A DNA stretch of 64,000 nucleotides from Chiayiivirga flava (GTDB lineage: Bacteria; Pseudomonadota; Gammaproteobacteria; Xanthomonadales; Xanthomonadaceae): positions 1 through 64,000 of the forward strand of contig NZ_JACHHP010000003.1 of NCBI RefSeq assembly GCF_014202825.1, given 5' to 3'. Below, piece after piece: positions 1-10,784 of the stretch. The notes under the pieces were generated by a model, which was given only the letters and a program-made list of their open reading frames with translations, was not told the origin of the DNA and ran no database searches. Position 1 is the stretch's first letter; every line of letters begins with the position of its first letter. The position numbers were made by a program, and so were the translations under genes.

Positions 1-85
1 ATGCTCACCGTCCTCAATGCGCGATGTCGCGATGAGATGCGGGCCACTGCAAGGGCATAGCACCAACGGGTCGGCGCAAGACAGT

Positions 86-126
86 TGCTCATCCGGCTGC
101 CGCCACCTTCTCCCGGTGGGAGAAGG
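86..126. repeat. Solo arm of the CTCTCCC-type paired-hairpin repeat
   Basis: A TGCTCATCCGG segment is followed by a hairpin of the form CCTTCTCCC-GGTG-GGGAGAAGG type. This matches the right arm of the longer elements at 8351-8558, 11861-12092 and 58895-59096. No left arm is visible, but the window starts only 85 bases away, so the rest may lie outside. Bases 1-85 show no convincing gene. Confidence 0.6.
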
Positions 127-179
127 AACACATGCTGCGACGCCCGGTCACCGTGCGGGTCACGGTCGGGCGGCCACGA

Positions 180-2867
180 TCACGCGGCCGCAGGCGCATC
201 CGCGGCATCGGGCAACGGCGCTTCGATCCCCGTCGTTTCCGCGTTTGCGGATGGCTCGCCGGGCACCTCCCGCTCGCGCGAGAACCGCGCAATCAAGGCG
301 CAACCGAGTGCGGCCAGATAGGGCAGCGACTGCGCCACCAGGATCGCGCTCCACAACTGCCCCTCGATCTGGTCGCGCCCCGGCACCAGCATCATGCCCG
401 CCACGCCGGCACCGAGCCCCGCGAGCAGCACGATTTCCTCGCGCACCGCCGACAGCGCATTCGGCGGCCGCTGCAGCCGCCGCTTCTTGGCCGTGCGCGC
501 GAACGGATGCTCGCGCGCCACGAGCCCGCGCAGGATGCCGCGTGCGATCGCGTGGCTCAGCGCCATGCTCGCGAGCGATGCGCCGAACACGTCGCGCCAG
601 CGGCATTTCACCATCGCCGCGTACAGCACCAGTCCGAACAGCACCTTCACCACGAAAAAGCCGATCACCGGGATCATGAAGAGCTGGTGCGGCAGGCTGA
701 ACCAGCCCGGCGCCGCCAGCATGCCGACCGTCCATGCGATCGCCAGCAGCGTGAAGACCAGGTGCAGCGCGTCGGCGAACCACGAGAACCAGCCGGTGAG
801 GAAGTGGTAGCGCTGGCCCACCGTGTAGCGCGTGCCCGACAACAGGTCGCGCAGGTGGCGGCGCAGGATCTGCATCGCGCCGAAGGCCCAGCGGAAGCGC
901 TGCGTCTTGTAGGCGGCGAAGTCGGCCGGCGTGACGCCGCGCCCGAAGGGCTCGTCCACGTACACGGTGCGGAAGCCTTCGCCCATCACGCGCAGGCCGA
1001 GTTCGGCGTCCTCGCAGATGCACCATTCGGCCCATTTCAGCCTGTCCAGCAGCGTGCGTCGGATCATCGTCATCGTGCCGTGCTGGATGATGGCGTCGCG
1101 CTCGTTGCGATGGTGCATGCCGATCTTGAAGAAGCCTTCGTATTCCCAGTTGCAGATGCTGCGGAACGCGTTCGAGGAAAAGTCCCGGTGCGCCTGCGGC
1201 GCCTGCACCACGCCGGTGTCGGCACGGTCGAAGTAGCCGACCAGGGCGCGCAGCCAGTCCGGCCGCACCACGTAGTCGCTGTCGACCACGGCCACCACGG
1301 CGGCCGCGGGGTCGGTCTGCTGCAGCGCGAAGTTCAACGCGCCGGCCTTGAAGCCGGGCCACGGATCGAGGTGGAAGAAACGGAAGCGCGCGCCGAGCCG
1401 TTCGCAGTGCGCCTGCAGCGGCTGCCACACCGCGGCGTTCTTGGTGTTGTTGTCGATCACCAGCACTTCGAAGTGCGGATAGTCGAGCGCGGCCAGGCTG
1501 TCGAGCGTCTGGATCACCATCTCCGGCGGCTCGTTGTGGCACGGTAGATGGATCGACACCATCGGCGGATCGGCGGGCAGATCCGCCAGCGGCACGAAAC
1601 GCCGGCGCCAGTCGCGCTGCGCCAGCGCCTCGACGAATTCGAAACCGTTGATCCACAGGATGGCCACGATCGCCAGCTGCGCGGGCACCAGCAGCACCAG
1701 CGCAATCCAGTCGAGCGTGTCGAGATAGAACTCGAACGGCAGCGTGAAGCTCCACACCGTGATGCCGATGCCGGCCTGCATCAGGCCGGCGAACAGCAGC
1801 CGTCCCCAGAGCCGCAGCCGCCGCATGCGCCACATCACCCACAGCATCGGCAGGAAGGCGACGGCGGACGCGACGATCGCTTTCGACATCCAGCTGGGAT
1901 CTTCCTCGACCGGCCCCGTCAGCGGAAACTTGGGCTGGCGCTCGGCGTCGAACATGCCCCAGTAGGCGCCGGCGCGGCCTTCGTCGGATTCCTTCCACGG
2001 CTGGTCGAAGGCTTCCATCACGTAGTAGTCGTAGCCGCGCTTTTCCGCCTCGAGCAGGAACTCGCGCATGAAACGCGCCGCACCTTCGAGCGATGCCAGC
2101 GCGTTCTGCTGTCGGTCGCCGTTGCTCGGCCAGCCGATCTCGCCGATGACGATGCGTTTTTTCGGAAACGCCTGCGCGATCATTTCGTACTTGCCGATGA
2201 CGTCGTCGATCGCGAAGCGGCGCGGCACGCCTTCCCAGTACGGCAGCAGATGCACGGTGATGAAATCAACGTGGTCGGCGAGCTCCGGGTTCTTCAGCCA
2301 GACATACGGCGGCTCCGCGGTGGAGATCGGAATGTCGAGCTTCCTGCGCGCCTCGTCGAGGTACGGAATCAGTTCCTCGATCGACATGCGTCCGAGGATC
2401 AGCGTTTCGTTGCCGATGATGGCGCGGCGGATGTTGTGATACCGGGACGCGGCCGAATACAGCGCGTCCAGTTCGAGCCGGTTATTGTCGCGGCGCGCGT
2501 CCAGCCAGGCGCCGGCCGTGACTTCCAGTCCATATCGGGCGGCAGATTCCGGAATCGCATCGGAATACAGCGACGCGTAGCTGCGGACGCGGCCGGTGTA
2601 GCGGGACAACAGCGAGAGGTCGGAGTCGATCTGCTCCGCGGTCGGGTATTCCTGCCGCAGCGGGCTCTGGTCGCGCTGGTAGGCCGAAAACGCGAAGCCG
2701 CCGATTTCGCCGTCCCAGTCCGGCGGATTGGTCGGCTGGTGGATCCAGGACCAGATGCCGAAATTGATCGCCGCCACGAATGCCGCGATGAACAGTGCTC
2801 CCAGCCACCGCAGCGCGATGGCGATGCGGGGCAAGGCGTCAGGGCGCGTGCGTGAGCCGTCGGCCAC
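180..2867 (-). CDS. ndvB: GH17-GT2 fusion membrane glycosyltransferase, NdvB-type beta-glucan synthase
   Basis: An 895-residue inner-membrane protein. It opens with one hydrophobic segment (about residues 18-40). A glycoside hydrolase 17-like domain follows (about 50-320, with FITVHLLPYWEG and VIGEIGWPSNG). Two to three membrane segments come next, then a family 2 processive glycosyltransferase domain (about 430-690) with DNNT, VDSDYV, the EDAELG segment and the QRFRW motif, and finally several C-terminal membrane helices. This GH17+GT2 architecture is that of NdvB proteins that make beta-1,3-linked periplasmic glucans in Bradyrhizobium and Pseudomonas aeruginosa; the product here is inferred. 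The start is GTG with a GGGAG Shine-Dalgarno sequence just upstream. It lies 21 bp after typA on the same strand and is probably co-transcribed with it. Confidence 0.85.
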   Translation of the reverse strand: MADGSRTRPDALPRIAIALRWLGALFIAAFVAAINFGIWSWIHQPTNPPDWDGEIGGFAFSAYQRDQSPLRQEYPTAEQIDSDLSLLSRYTGRVRSYASLYSDAIPESAARYGLEVTAGAWLDARRDNNRLELDALYSAASRYHNIRRAIIGNETLILGRMSIEELIPYLDEARRKLDIPISTAEPPYVWLKNPELADHVDFITVHLLPYWEGVPRRFAIDDVIGKYEMIAQAFPKKRIVIGEIGWPSNGDRQQNALASLEGAARFMREFLLEAEKRGYDYYVMEAFDQPWKESDEGRAGAYWGMFDAERQPKFPLTGPVEEDPSWMSKAIVASAVAFLPMLWVMWRMRRLRLWGRLLFAGLMQAGIGITVWSFTLPFEFYLDTLDWIALVLLVPAQLAIVAILWINGFEFVEALAQRDWRRRFVPLADLPADPPMVSIHLPCHNEPPEMVIQTLDSLAALDYPHFEVLVIDNNTKNAAVWQPLQAHCERLGARFRFFHLDPWPGFKAGALNFALQQTDPAAAVVAVVDSDYVVRPDWLRALVGYFDRADTGVVQAPQAHRDFSSNAFRSICNWEYEGFFKIGMHHRNERDAIIQHGTMTMIRRTLLDRLKWAEWCICEDAELGLRVMGEGFRTVYVDEPFGRGVTPADFAAYKTQRFRWAFGAMQILRRHLRDLLSGTRYTVGQRYHFLTGWFSWFADALHLVFTLLAIAWTVGMLAAPGWFSLPHQLFMIPVIGFFVVKVLFGLVLYAAMVKCRWRDVFGASLASMALSHAIARGILRGLVAREHPFARTAKKRRLQRPPNALSAVREEIVLLAGLGAGVAGMMLVPGRDQIEGQLWSAILVAQSLPYLAALGCALIARFSREREVPGEPSANAETTGIEAPLPDAADAPAAA

Positions 2868-2888
2868 CTGCGCGAGCGACTCCCGTGG

Positions 2889-4718
<1,830 letters not shown>

Positions 4719-5021
4719 GAGGGCACAGCCAAAAGGGCGGGTCCGGCATGGACGCGCCGTGGAGTCGGAAGTCTGATGAGGGTTGCGTCGGCAACAAACG
4801 CGACACGGGCGCCACGCGAAGACGCCGGCACCGGGTGTGTTGCAGCGCATTATAGCGTCACTTCACGCTAAGGTGCTGAACCGGCTGTTCAATTGTCCCG
4901 GATGGCGTCGGCACTGCGATAGATTTTGTCTATCACATCAATCGCAACAATCAACTTTTGGAATGGGCCGTCGCCCGCTAGCATGTGCCTCCATCGTCCC
5001 ACCCACCCCAAGGAACCACCG
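4719..5021. other. Divergent typA/ahpC intergenic region
   Basis: 303 bases between the divergent genes. The ahpC-proximal half carries the OxyR-type site described separately and the ahpC ribosome binding site AAGGAAC. The typA-proximal half (about 4719-4870) shows no gene. No convincing sigma-70 promoter for typA could be picked by eye. Confidence 0.6.
4919..4955 (+). promoter_or_regulatory. Probable OxyR binding site upstream of ahpC
   Basis: The OxyR consensus is four tetranucleotides ATAG-N7-CTAT-N7-ATAG-N7-CTAT. Here ATAG (4919-4922) is followed after exactly 7 bases by CTAT (4930-4933). After 7 more comes ATCG (4941-4944, 3 of 4 matching), and after 7 more CAAC (4952-4955, 2 of 4). 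A perfect first half with correct phasing 67-103 bases before the ahpC start is what is expected for peroxide activation by oxidised OxyR. oxyR itself is not in the window. Confidence 0.7.
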
Positions 5022-5585
5022 ATGTCCCTGATCAACACCCAGGTCAAACCCTTCAAGGCGACCGCCTTCCACAACGGCAAGTTCGTCGAGGTCTCCAACG
5101 AGACGCTGAAGGGCAAGTGGTCCGTGTTCGTGTTCTACCCGGCCGACTTCACCTTCGTCTGCCCGACCGAACTCGAGGACCTGGCCAACTCCTACGCGGA
5201 GTTCCAGAAGCTCGGCGTCGAGATCTACGGCGTGTCGACCGACACCCACTTCGCCCACAAGGCGTGGCACGACACCTCCGAAGCCATCAAGAAGGTGCAG
5301 TACCCGCTCGTCGGCGACCCGACCACCACGCTGGCGCGCAACTTCGAAGTGCTGATCGAAGAGGAAGGCCTCGCCCTGCGCGGCACCTTCGTGATTAACC
5401 CGGAAGGCCAGATCAAGCTTTACGAAATCCACGACAACGGCATCGGCCGCGATGCGTCGGAACTGCTGCGCAAGGTGAAGGCCGCGCAGTACGTGGCCTC
5501 GCATCCGGGTGAAGTGTGCCCGGCGAAGTGGAAGGAAGGCGAGAAGACGCTGAAGCCGTCGCTGGATCTGGTTGGCAAGATCTGA
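5022..5585 (+). CDS. ahpC: Alkyl hydroperoxide reductase peroxiredoxin subunit AhpC
   Basis: A 187-residue typical 2-Cys peroxiredoxin of the Prx1/AhpC class, full length for the family. It reduces H2O2, organic peroxides and peroxynitrite in the cytosol. The peroxidatic cysteine is Cys47 in the motif [12 protein letters not shown], and the resolving cysteine is Cys166 in GEVCPAKW. The C-terminal YF-type extension ends LDLVGKI as in E. coli AhpC. The start ATG follows AAGGAACC at a good distance; an in-frame extension to 4926 is unsupported. It is followed by ahpF, its dedicated reductase, after a 432-base spacer holding a REP-like element. Regulation by OxyR is likely given the upstream site. 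Confidence 0.97.
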   Translation: MSLINTQVKPFKATAFHNGKFVEVSNETLKGKWSVFVFYPADFTFVCPTELEDLANSYAEFQKLGVEIYGVSTDTHFAHKAWHDTSEAIKKVQYPLVGDPTTTLARNFEVLIEEEGLALRGTFVINPEGQIKLYEIHDNGIGRDASELLRKVKAAQYVASHPGEVCPAKWKEGEKTLKPSLDLVGKI

Positions 5586-6017
5586 CGATGGGCGCCGGTC
5601 GGTTCGCGCCGACCGGCCACCGTTCGCCGCACCCGCACCCCGCGAGTGCGGCGACACCCTGGAAGCCTCCGCTCCCTTCCCCCGTCGTCCCGGCGGAAGC
5701 CGGGACCCAGTGACGTTGCTCGGTTCTTCCCGGTTTCAACCACCTGCTCGTGCTCTTGCTTGAGGGTACGAGAACCGAAAAAACGATCGAAAGAAAAACC
5801 GAGCAGCGTCACTGGGTCCCGGCTTTCGCCGGGACGACGGTGATGGGGATGCGGAGGGTGTCGTGAGGCGAAACGCCTCGCACCGGTCCGCGAATCCTGT
5901 CCTGCGAGGTTTCGCAGCGCTGGAATGCAGCGCGCGCTTCGTAATCGTCGGCGCAACGGCCGATCACCAGTCACCAGGCAACCGATCCACCCCACATCCC
6001 GCCCAGGAGCCGCAGCC
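5586..6017. other. ahpC-ahpF intergenic spacer
   Basis: 432 bases with no gene. It is occupied mainly by the inverted-repeat element at 5683-5840. The remaining 5841-6017 carries only the ahpF ribosome binding site AGGAGC (6005-6010). Whether ahpC and ahpF share a transcript through the element is not visible from sequence. Confidence 0.7.
5683..5840. repeat. REP/BIME-like inverted repeat, GTCCCGG...CCGGGAC type
   Basis: Two long arms in inverted orientation, 5683-5725 and 5797-5840, share CGTCGTCCCGGC, GGGACCCAGTGACG and GCTCGGTT or their complements. Each arm contains its own short hairpin (CCCGGC...GCCGGG). The core between the arms is about 70 bases and relatively AT-rich. Related elements lie at 57538-57631 (same CCCAGTGACG arm) and 10581-10690 (ATTCCCGC variant). 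This is the structure of REP pairs dispersed by RAYT-type transposases; no transposase is present here. Confidence 0.85.
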
Positions 6018-7601
6018 ATGCTCGACGACAGCCTCAAATCCCAGCTCGGCGCCTACCTCGAGCGCCTGCAGCACCCCATCGAACTTATCGCCTCCCTCGA
6101 CGACAGCGACGCCTCGCGCGACACGCTCGAACTGCTCAGCGACATCGTCCAGCTCTCCGACAAGGTCACGCTGATCGAACGCCGCGACGACGAGCACCGC
6201 AAGCCCTCGTTCGCCATCGCCCGCCCCGGCGGCGGCGTCGACCTGCGCTTCGCCGGCCTGCCGATGGGCCACGAATTCACCTCGCTGGTGCTGGCGTTGC
6301 TGCAGGTCGGCGGCCATCCGTCGAAGGAAGCGGCCGATCTGCTGGATCAGGTGCGCAACCTCGACGGCAAATTCCACTTCGAGACCTATTTCTCGCAGTC
6401 GTGCCAGAGCTGCCCGGACGTGGTGCAGGCGCTGAACCTCGCCGCCGTGCTCAACCCGCAGATCACGCACGTCGCCATCGACGGCGCCACGTTCCCGGAC
6501 GAAGTCGAAGCGCGCAAGGTGATGTCCGTGCCGAGCGTCTTCCTCAACGGCGAACCCTTCAATCAGGGCCGCATGGACCTCGCGCAGATCGTCGCCAAGC
6601 TCGACACGGGCGCTGAAGCGCGCGCGGCCGAGAAGATCAGGACGAAAGCGCCGTTCGACGTGCTCGTCGTCGGCGGCGGCCCTGCCGGTGCATCGGCCGC
6701 GATCTACGCCGCACGCAAGGGCATCCGCACCGGTGTGGCGGCCGAACGCTTCGGCGGCCAGGTGCTGGACACGCTCGGCATCGAGAATTTCATCTCGGTG
6801 CAGCACACCGAAGGCCCGCGCCTTGTCGCGCAGCTCGAACAGCACGTGCGCGAGTACGACGTCGACATCATGAACCTGCAGCGCGCCGATGCGCTGAAGC
6901 AGGTCGGCGACCACGTCGAAGTCACGCTCGCCAGCGGCGCGACGCTCAAGTCGAAGTCCGTCATTCTCGCCACCGGCGCACGCTGGCGGCAGATGAACGT
7001 GCCCGGCGAGAACGAGTACCGCAACAAGGGCGTGGCCTACTGCCCGCACTGCGACGGCCCGCTGTTCAAGGGCAAGCGCGTGGCGGTGATCGGCGGCGGC
7101 AACTCGGGCGTCGAAGCGGCGATCGACCTCGCCGGCATCGTCTCGCACGTGACGCTGATCGAGTTCGATTCGAAGCTGCGTGCCGACGAAGTGCTGCAGC
7201 GCAAGCTGCGCAGCCTGCCGAACGTGCGCGTCATCCTGTCCGCGCTGTCGACCGAAGTGCTGGGTGACGGCGAGAAGGTGAAGGGTCTCGTCTACACCGA
7301 TCGCACGAACGACACGTCGCACACGATCGAGCTTGAAGGCATCTTCGTGCAGATCGGCCTGCTGCCGAACACCGAGTGGCTGAAGGGCGCCGTGGCGCTG
7401 TCGCCGCGCGGCGAGATCGAAGTCGATGCCAAGGGCCAAACCTCGATGCCGGGCGTGTTCGCGGCCGGCGATGCGACGACCGTGCCGTACAAGCAGATCG
7501 TCATCGCGATGGGCGAGGGCTCGAAGGCGGCACTGAGCGCGTTCGACCACCTGATCCGCACCAGCGCGCCCGCGGAGCAGGGCGCCGCGCGCGCCGCCTG
7601 A
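6018..7601 (+). CDS. ahpF: Alkyl hydroperoxide reductase flavoprotein subunit AhpF
   Basis: A 527-residue NADH:peroxiredoxin reductase that regenerates AhpC. The N-terminal double thioredoxin-fold domain (about residues 1-200) has its CxxC in SQSCQSCPD. An FAD-binding motif is at [17 protein letters not shown], the thioredoxin-reductase-like redox pair at YCPHCDGP, the NADH-binding motif at [10 protein letters not shown], and the FAD-binding end at [13 protein letters not shown]. Length matches E. coli AhpF. The start ATG follows AGGAGC at 6005-6010. The gene ends in a strong terminator at 7654-7683. Confidence 0.97.
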   Translation: MLDDSLKSQLGAYLERLQHPIELIASLDDSDASRDTLELLSDIVQLSDKVTLIERRDDEHRKPSFAIARPGGGVDLRFAGLPMGHEFTSLVLALLQVGGHPSKEAADLLDQVRNLDGKFHFETYFSQSCQSCPDVVQALNLAAVLNPQITHVAIDGATFPDEVEARKVMSVPSVFLNGEPFNQGRMDLAQIVAKLDTGAEARAAEKIRTKAPFDVLVVGGGPAGASAAIYAARKGIRTGVAAERFGGQVLDTLGIENFISVQHTEGPRLVAQLEQHVREYDVDIMNLQRADALKQVGDHVEVTLASGATLKSKSVILATGARWRQMNVPGENEYRNKGVAYCPHCDGPLFKGKRVAVIGGGNSGVEAAIDLAGIVSHVTLIEFDSKLRADEVLQRKLRSLPNVRVILSALSTEVLGDGEKVKGLVYTDRTNDTSHTIELEGIFVQIGLLPNTEWLKGAVALSPRGEIEVDAKGQTSMPGVFAAGDATTVPYKQIVIAMGEGSKAALSAFDHLIRTSAPAEQGAARAA

Positions 7602-7653
7602 GCCGCATCCAACGCTGCACCGCTCCAACTCCACTCCGACGTTCCACTCCCTC

Positions 7654-7683
7654 CGCGCGGCGCAAGCCGCGCGTTTTTTTTTT
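7654..7683 (+). terminator. Rho-independent terminator after ahpF
   Basis: An 8-bp perfect stem CGCGCGGC / GCCGCGCG is closed by a GCAA tetraloop (7662-7665). A run of ten T follows directly (7674-7683). It is the clearest intrinsic terminator in the window and separates ahpF from ppiB. Confidence 0.93.
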
Positions 7684-7790
7684 GACGCCCGGCGCGGCCG
7701 GTCGCGTCGCGCCGGGCGTGCCACTACACTGCGCGGCCCGCTGCATTCGATCCCCTTCGCGGCCCGTCCGCACGCTCACGAGGAACTGCC

Positions 7791-8303
7791 ATGTCCAACC
7801 TCATCGCCACCTTCAAGACCAACCGCGGCGACATCCGCGTCAAGCTCGAAACCGAGAAGACGCCGATCACCACCGCCAACTTCGTCAACCTCGTGCAGCG
7901 CGGCTACTACAACGGCCTGACGTTCCACCGCGTGATCCCGGACTTCATGATCCAGGGCGGTTGCCCGCAGGGCACCGGCACGGGCGGCCCGGGCTACAAG
8001 TTCGAGGACGAGACCAACACCGGCATCCGCCACGAGCGCGGCGTGCTGTCGATGGCCAACGCCGGCCCGGCCACGAACGGCAGCCAGTTCTTCATCACGC
8101 ACGTCGCCACGCCGTGGCTCGACGGCAAGCACACCGTGTTCGGCAAGGTGGTGGGCGAGGGTGACCAGGCGGTCGTCGATGCGATCAAGGGCAGCGACAC
8201 GATCGAATCGATCACGCTCGAAGGCGATGCGCAGGCGGTGCTGGACAAGGCGTCGTCGCATGTTGCGAAGTGGAACCAGGTGCTGGATTCGCGCAAGGGC
8301 TGA
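7791..8303 (+). CDS. ppiB: Peptidyl-prolyl cis-trans isomerase, cyclophilin type (PpiB-like)
   Basis: A 170-residue cyclophilin without a signal peptide, so probably cytosolic. It carries the family core: [30 protein letters not shown], then [26 protein letters not shown], including the catalytic Arg in FHRV and the QFFIT motif. Such enzymes isomerise prolyl peptide bonds during folding. AGGA lies about ten bases before the ATG. It has its own transcription unit, flanked by the ahpF terminator upstream and a repeat element downstream. Confidence 0.95.
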   Translation: MSNLIATFKTNRGDIRVKLETEKTPITTANFVNLVQRGYYNGLTFHRVIPDFMIQGGCPQGTGTGGPGYKFEDETNTGIRHERGVLSMANAGPATNGSQFFITHVATPWLDGKHTVFGKVVGEGDQAVVDAIKGSDTIESITLEGDAQAVLDKASSHVAKWNQVLDSRKG

Positions 8304-8350
8304 TGCCTGCACCTGCGGTACGTGCGAGGCTGCCAATCGCAGGTGCCAGA

Positions 8351-8558
8351 GCCCCCTCTCCCTCCGGGAGAGGGGTTGGGGTGAGGGTCCGGGACGCCTC
8401 GACGTGGGACGCTCCTCGAGCAATTCGAGCGTAGGAGGCGAAAATCGATGCGCGCAGCCTCATACGGGCCGCCCACTGCGGCAAGGTGCCGCCCGATCGC
8501 TCCGACCGAACCCTGATCCGGCGCTGCGCGCCACCTTCTCCCGCGGGGAGAAGGGCTA
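8351..8558. repeat. Paired-hairpin (CTCTCCC/GGGAGAG) repeat element, copy A
   Basis: The left arm is a hairpin CCCCTCTCC-CTC-GGGAGAGGGG followed by TTGGGGTGAGGGTCCGGGACG. The right arm is ACCCTGATCCGG followed by a CACCTTCTCCC-GCG-GGGAGAAGGG hairpin, in inverted orientation. The arms enclose about 100 bases. The element fills the space between ppiB and the convergent M48-like gene. Copy B at 11861-12092 has the same two arms and a partly similar interior (CTCGAGC near the left, GCCTC[A/G]TA[C/T]G in the middle). Confidence 0.8.
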
Positions 8559-8590
8559 GCGGGTGGTTCGTTTCTTCACAGGTTCCGCAC

Positions 8591-9154
8591 CTATCGACGC
8601 GACGACGAAGCAAGCGCATCGATCCGCGCATCCAGCCCCGCATCGTCATAGTCACCAACTTCGCGCAGCCGCACCAGCGTATCCCGCGCCACATCGCGAA
8701 ACCCCGCAGCGACCACCACCCGCCGCGCCTCCGCATCCGCCGCGATCTCTCCGGCCACCGAATCCCACCCGAACCGCCGCCGCGCCTGCACGTGCGCCAG
8801 CGTGCGATGCGCGAGCTCGTGCCCGAGCACGAACGCCAGCGCATCCTCGCCCGCCAGCGCATCCAGCAACGGACGATGCACGCGCAGCAACCGCGCCCCG
8901 ACCAGTTCGCAGCGCAACCCCGGCAGGTCCAGCACCACCACCCGCACCGCGCGACACTGCACCGCATCCAGCCGGCACAGCACCCGCTCGATGCGCCCGA
9001 GCAACGCCGCGTCGTCGACACGCGCCGGCGACGCCAGCAGCGCCCGCTCCTGCTGCAGCAACGCATCCGCCTCCCACCGCGTCAGTCCGTCCGGCCCCGG
9101 CGCGGCGCAGCCGGTGAGCCCCGTCCATGCGACCAAAGCCGCACAAAACCTCAC
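8591..9154 (-). CDS. Small M48-like zinc metalloprotease lipoprotein
   Basis: 187 residues from a GTG start at 9154. This start gives a short lipoprotein signal with a lipobox ending GLTGC (Cys16); the longer in-frame start at 9370 would lie inside the neighbouring aminotransferase. The body contains HELAH (HExxH zinc motif) in LAFVLGHELAHRTLAH and a downstream EIAAD that fits the ExxxD third-ligand region of M48 peptidases. It is much shorter than HtpX or BepA and consists of little beyond the catalytic core. Substrate unknown. It is divergent from the aminotransferase gene, with 115 bases between starts. Confidence 0.75.
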   Translation of the reverse strand: MRFCAALVAWTGLTGCAAPGPDGLTRWEADALLQQERALLASPARVDDAALLGRIERVLCRLDAVQCRAVRVVVLDLPGLRCELVGARLLRVHRPLLDALAGEDALAFVLGHELAHRTLAHVQARRRFGWDSVAGEIAADAEARRVVVAAGFRDVARDTLVRLREVGDYDDAGLDARIDALASSSRR

Positions 9155-9198
9155 GATTCGCCACGTCGCGGCCGGCTGCCGCCGGGTTGACCCCGTGC

Positions 9199-9204
9199 TA
9201 GAAT
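9199..9204 (+). promoter_or_regulatory. Possible -10 element for the aminotransferase gene
   Basis: TAGAAT in the context GTGCTAGAAT, about 66 bases before the ATG at 9270. No good -35 is found 16-18 bases upstream; the TTGACC at 9187-9192 is only six bases away and cannot serve as its -35. Confidence 0.35.
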
Positions 9205-9269
9205 TTCGGGCTCCCGCAGCGCACCACGCCGCGCTGCGCGCTCCGTCCGCCGCCGAAGGATCCGCACCG

Positions 9270-10475
9270 ATGCCGCAACTCGCCAAGCGTATGGGCCGGG
9301 CCAAGCCCAGCGCCATCATGGCCGTCGCCGAAAAGGCGAAGAAGCTCAAAGCCGAAGGTCGCGACATCATCAGTTTCTCGATCGGCGTGCCGAATTTCCT
9401 GCCGGGCGAACATGTCTACGCCGCCGCGCGCGAGGCACTGTCGCACGACTCCGGCCAATACGGTTCCAACCGCGGTTCGGACGCGCTGCTCGATGCCTTC
9501 CTCAAGCACCTCGAAGGCAGCGGCCTGCCGGGCTACACGCGCCGCAACCTGTGCGTGGGCGTCGGCGCCAAGCACCTGCTCTACAACCTGGCCGAAGCCC
9601 TGCTCGACGCCGGCGACACCATCGCCTTCGCGACGCCGTACTGGACCACCTACGTCGACATCGCCGACATCCTCGAAGCCAAGACGCTGCTGCTGCCGTG
9701 CCCGCCGGAGCAGAACTACAAGCTCACCCCTGCACAGCTCGACGCGGCGCTGGCGCAGAAGCCGAAGGTGTTCCTGTTCAACAACCCGTCGAATCCGACC
9801 GGCATGGTCTATTCAAAGGCCGAGATCGAAGCCCTCGCCGCCGTGGTCGCGAAGCACCCGGACACGTGGGTGGTGCTCGACGACATCTACAACCGCCTCG
9901 TGTTCGGCGACATCGGCTACCACAATTTCCTGCACTCGCAGCCGCAGCTGCGCGAGCGCACCATCGTGGTGGATTCGCTGTCGAAGACCTACGGCATGCC
10001 GGGCTGGCGCGTCGGCCTGATCGCGGCGCCGGAGTCGGTGGCGCAGGCGGTGGTGACGCTGAATTCGAACCACATCACGAACATCCCGGAAGTGGTGTCC
10101 GCGGCCGCAACCGCGGCGCTGTCGGGCCCGCAGGACGTGACCACCGGCAAGGTCGCCGAGTTCGCCGCCAAGCGCGACCTCGTGCTCGATGCGCTGGCGA
10201 AGATCCCCGGCGTGGTGTGCCCGCGGCCGGAAGGTGCGTTCTACGCGTTCCCGGACATCAGCGTCGCGTTCGGCAAGACACACGCGGGCAGCGGCATCGC
10301 GATCGACAGCGATGTCGATGTGTGCAATGCGCTGCTCGAAGTGAAGGGTGTGGCCTGCGTGCCGGGCTCGGCCTTCGGCGAACCGCGCGCGCTGCGTATT
10401 TCCTACACCTGCTCGACGCCGCAGCTGACGGATGGCATGGCGCGGATCCAGCAGTTCTTTGCGGAGTTGGTGTGA
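9270..10475 (+). CDS. PLP-dependent class I aminotransferase, probable aspartate aminotransferase
   Basis: A 401-residue fold-type I aminotransferase. Visible motifs are NNPSNPTG (residues 171-178), the PLP-ring Asp in VVLDDIYNRL (D204), the Schiff-base lysine in SLSKTYGMPGWRVG (K239) and the C-terminal substrate-binding arginine in LRISYTCS. This pattern matches the subgroup I-gamma enzymes that act as aspartate (or aspartate/prephenate) aminotransferases, though substrate cannot be fixed from sequence. The ATG at 9270 was chosen because the family N-terminus (LAKRMGRAKPSAIMAV) starts there; the in-frame extension to 8802 is a shadow of the opposite gene. Followed by a REP-like element and mdh. 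Confidence 0.9.
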   Translation: MPQLAKRMGRAKPSAIMAVAEKAKKLKAEGRDIISFSIGVPNFLPGEHVYAAAREALSHDSGQYGSNRGSDALLDAFLKHLEGSGLPGYTRRNLCVGVGAKHLLYNLAEALLDAGDTIAFATPYWTTYVDIADILEAKTLLLPCPPEQNYKLTPAQLDAALAQKPKVFLFNNPSNPTGMVYSKAEIEALAAVVAKHPDTWVVLDDIYNRLVFGDIGYHNFLHSQPQLRERTIVVDSLSKTYGMPGWRVGLIAAPESVAQAVVTLNSNHITNIPEVVSAAATAALSGPQDVTTGKVAEFAAKRDLVLDALAKIPGVVCPRPEGAFYAFPDISVAFGKTHAGSGIAIDSDVDVCNALLEVKGVACVPGSAFGEPRALRISYTCSTPQLTDGMARIQQFFAELV

Positions 10476-10784
10476 GTCCGATCGCGCGTTGGCTGATCCC
10501 GCACCGAGTGTTCGTCTGCCGCTCTTGATCCATTCCGAAAACGAAGTCCGCGAACGACCTGACACCCGCCACCTCCCACCCGTCATTCCCGCGAATGCGG
10601 GAATCCAGTGCCCCTTCTCGGTTTTGCTCTTCCGACCAGCCGGTGCAAACCAAGCAAGGTCGCTGGATTCCCGCATTCGCGGGAATGACGTAGGAAAGGT
10701 TTCGGCATCCCCAAGCATCGCAATCCTGCCAGCGAAAGCGACGCTTCAACCAACCCACCTGTTCGACACATCCCGGAGATCCCC
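10476..10784. other. Aminotransferase-mdh spacer
   Basis: 309 bases with no gene. It is dominated by the inverted repeat at 10581-10690. The last 40 bases carry the mdh ribosome binding region (CCCGGAGATCCCC). No clear terminator other than the repeat itself. Confidence 0.7.
10581..10690. repeat. REP/BIME-like inverted repeat, CGTCATTCCCGC type
   Basis: The left arm CGTCATTCCCGCGAATGCGGGAATCCAG begins at 10581. The right arm, its near-perfect complement, ends at 10690 (GGATTCCCGCATTCGCGGGAATGACG). Each arm forms an internal CCCGCGAATGCGGG hairpin, and about 50 bases separate the arms. It is a sequence variant of the elements at 5683 and 57538 with the same arm-core-arm plan. Confidence 0.88.

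Noticed and set aside
132-1547. Long plus-strand ORF opposite the GH17-GT2 gene, and many similar long antisense ORFs (for example 2931-4871 and 17407-20082)
   Set aside because: They mirror real genes on the other strand, have Arg/His/Ala-rich composition typical of high-GC shadow frames, and show no family motifs.
9187-9204. TTGACC...TAGAAT as a complete promoter for the aminotransferase gene
   Set aside because: Only six bases separate the two boxes; a sigma-70 spacer is 16-18. Only the -10-like box was kept.
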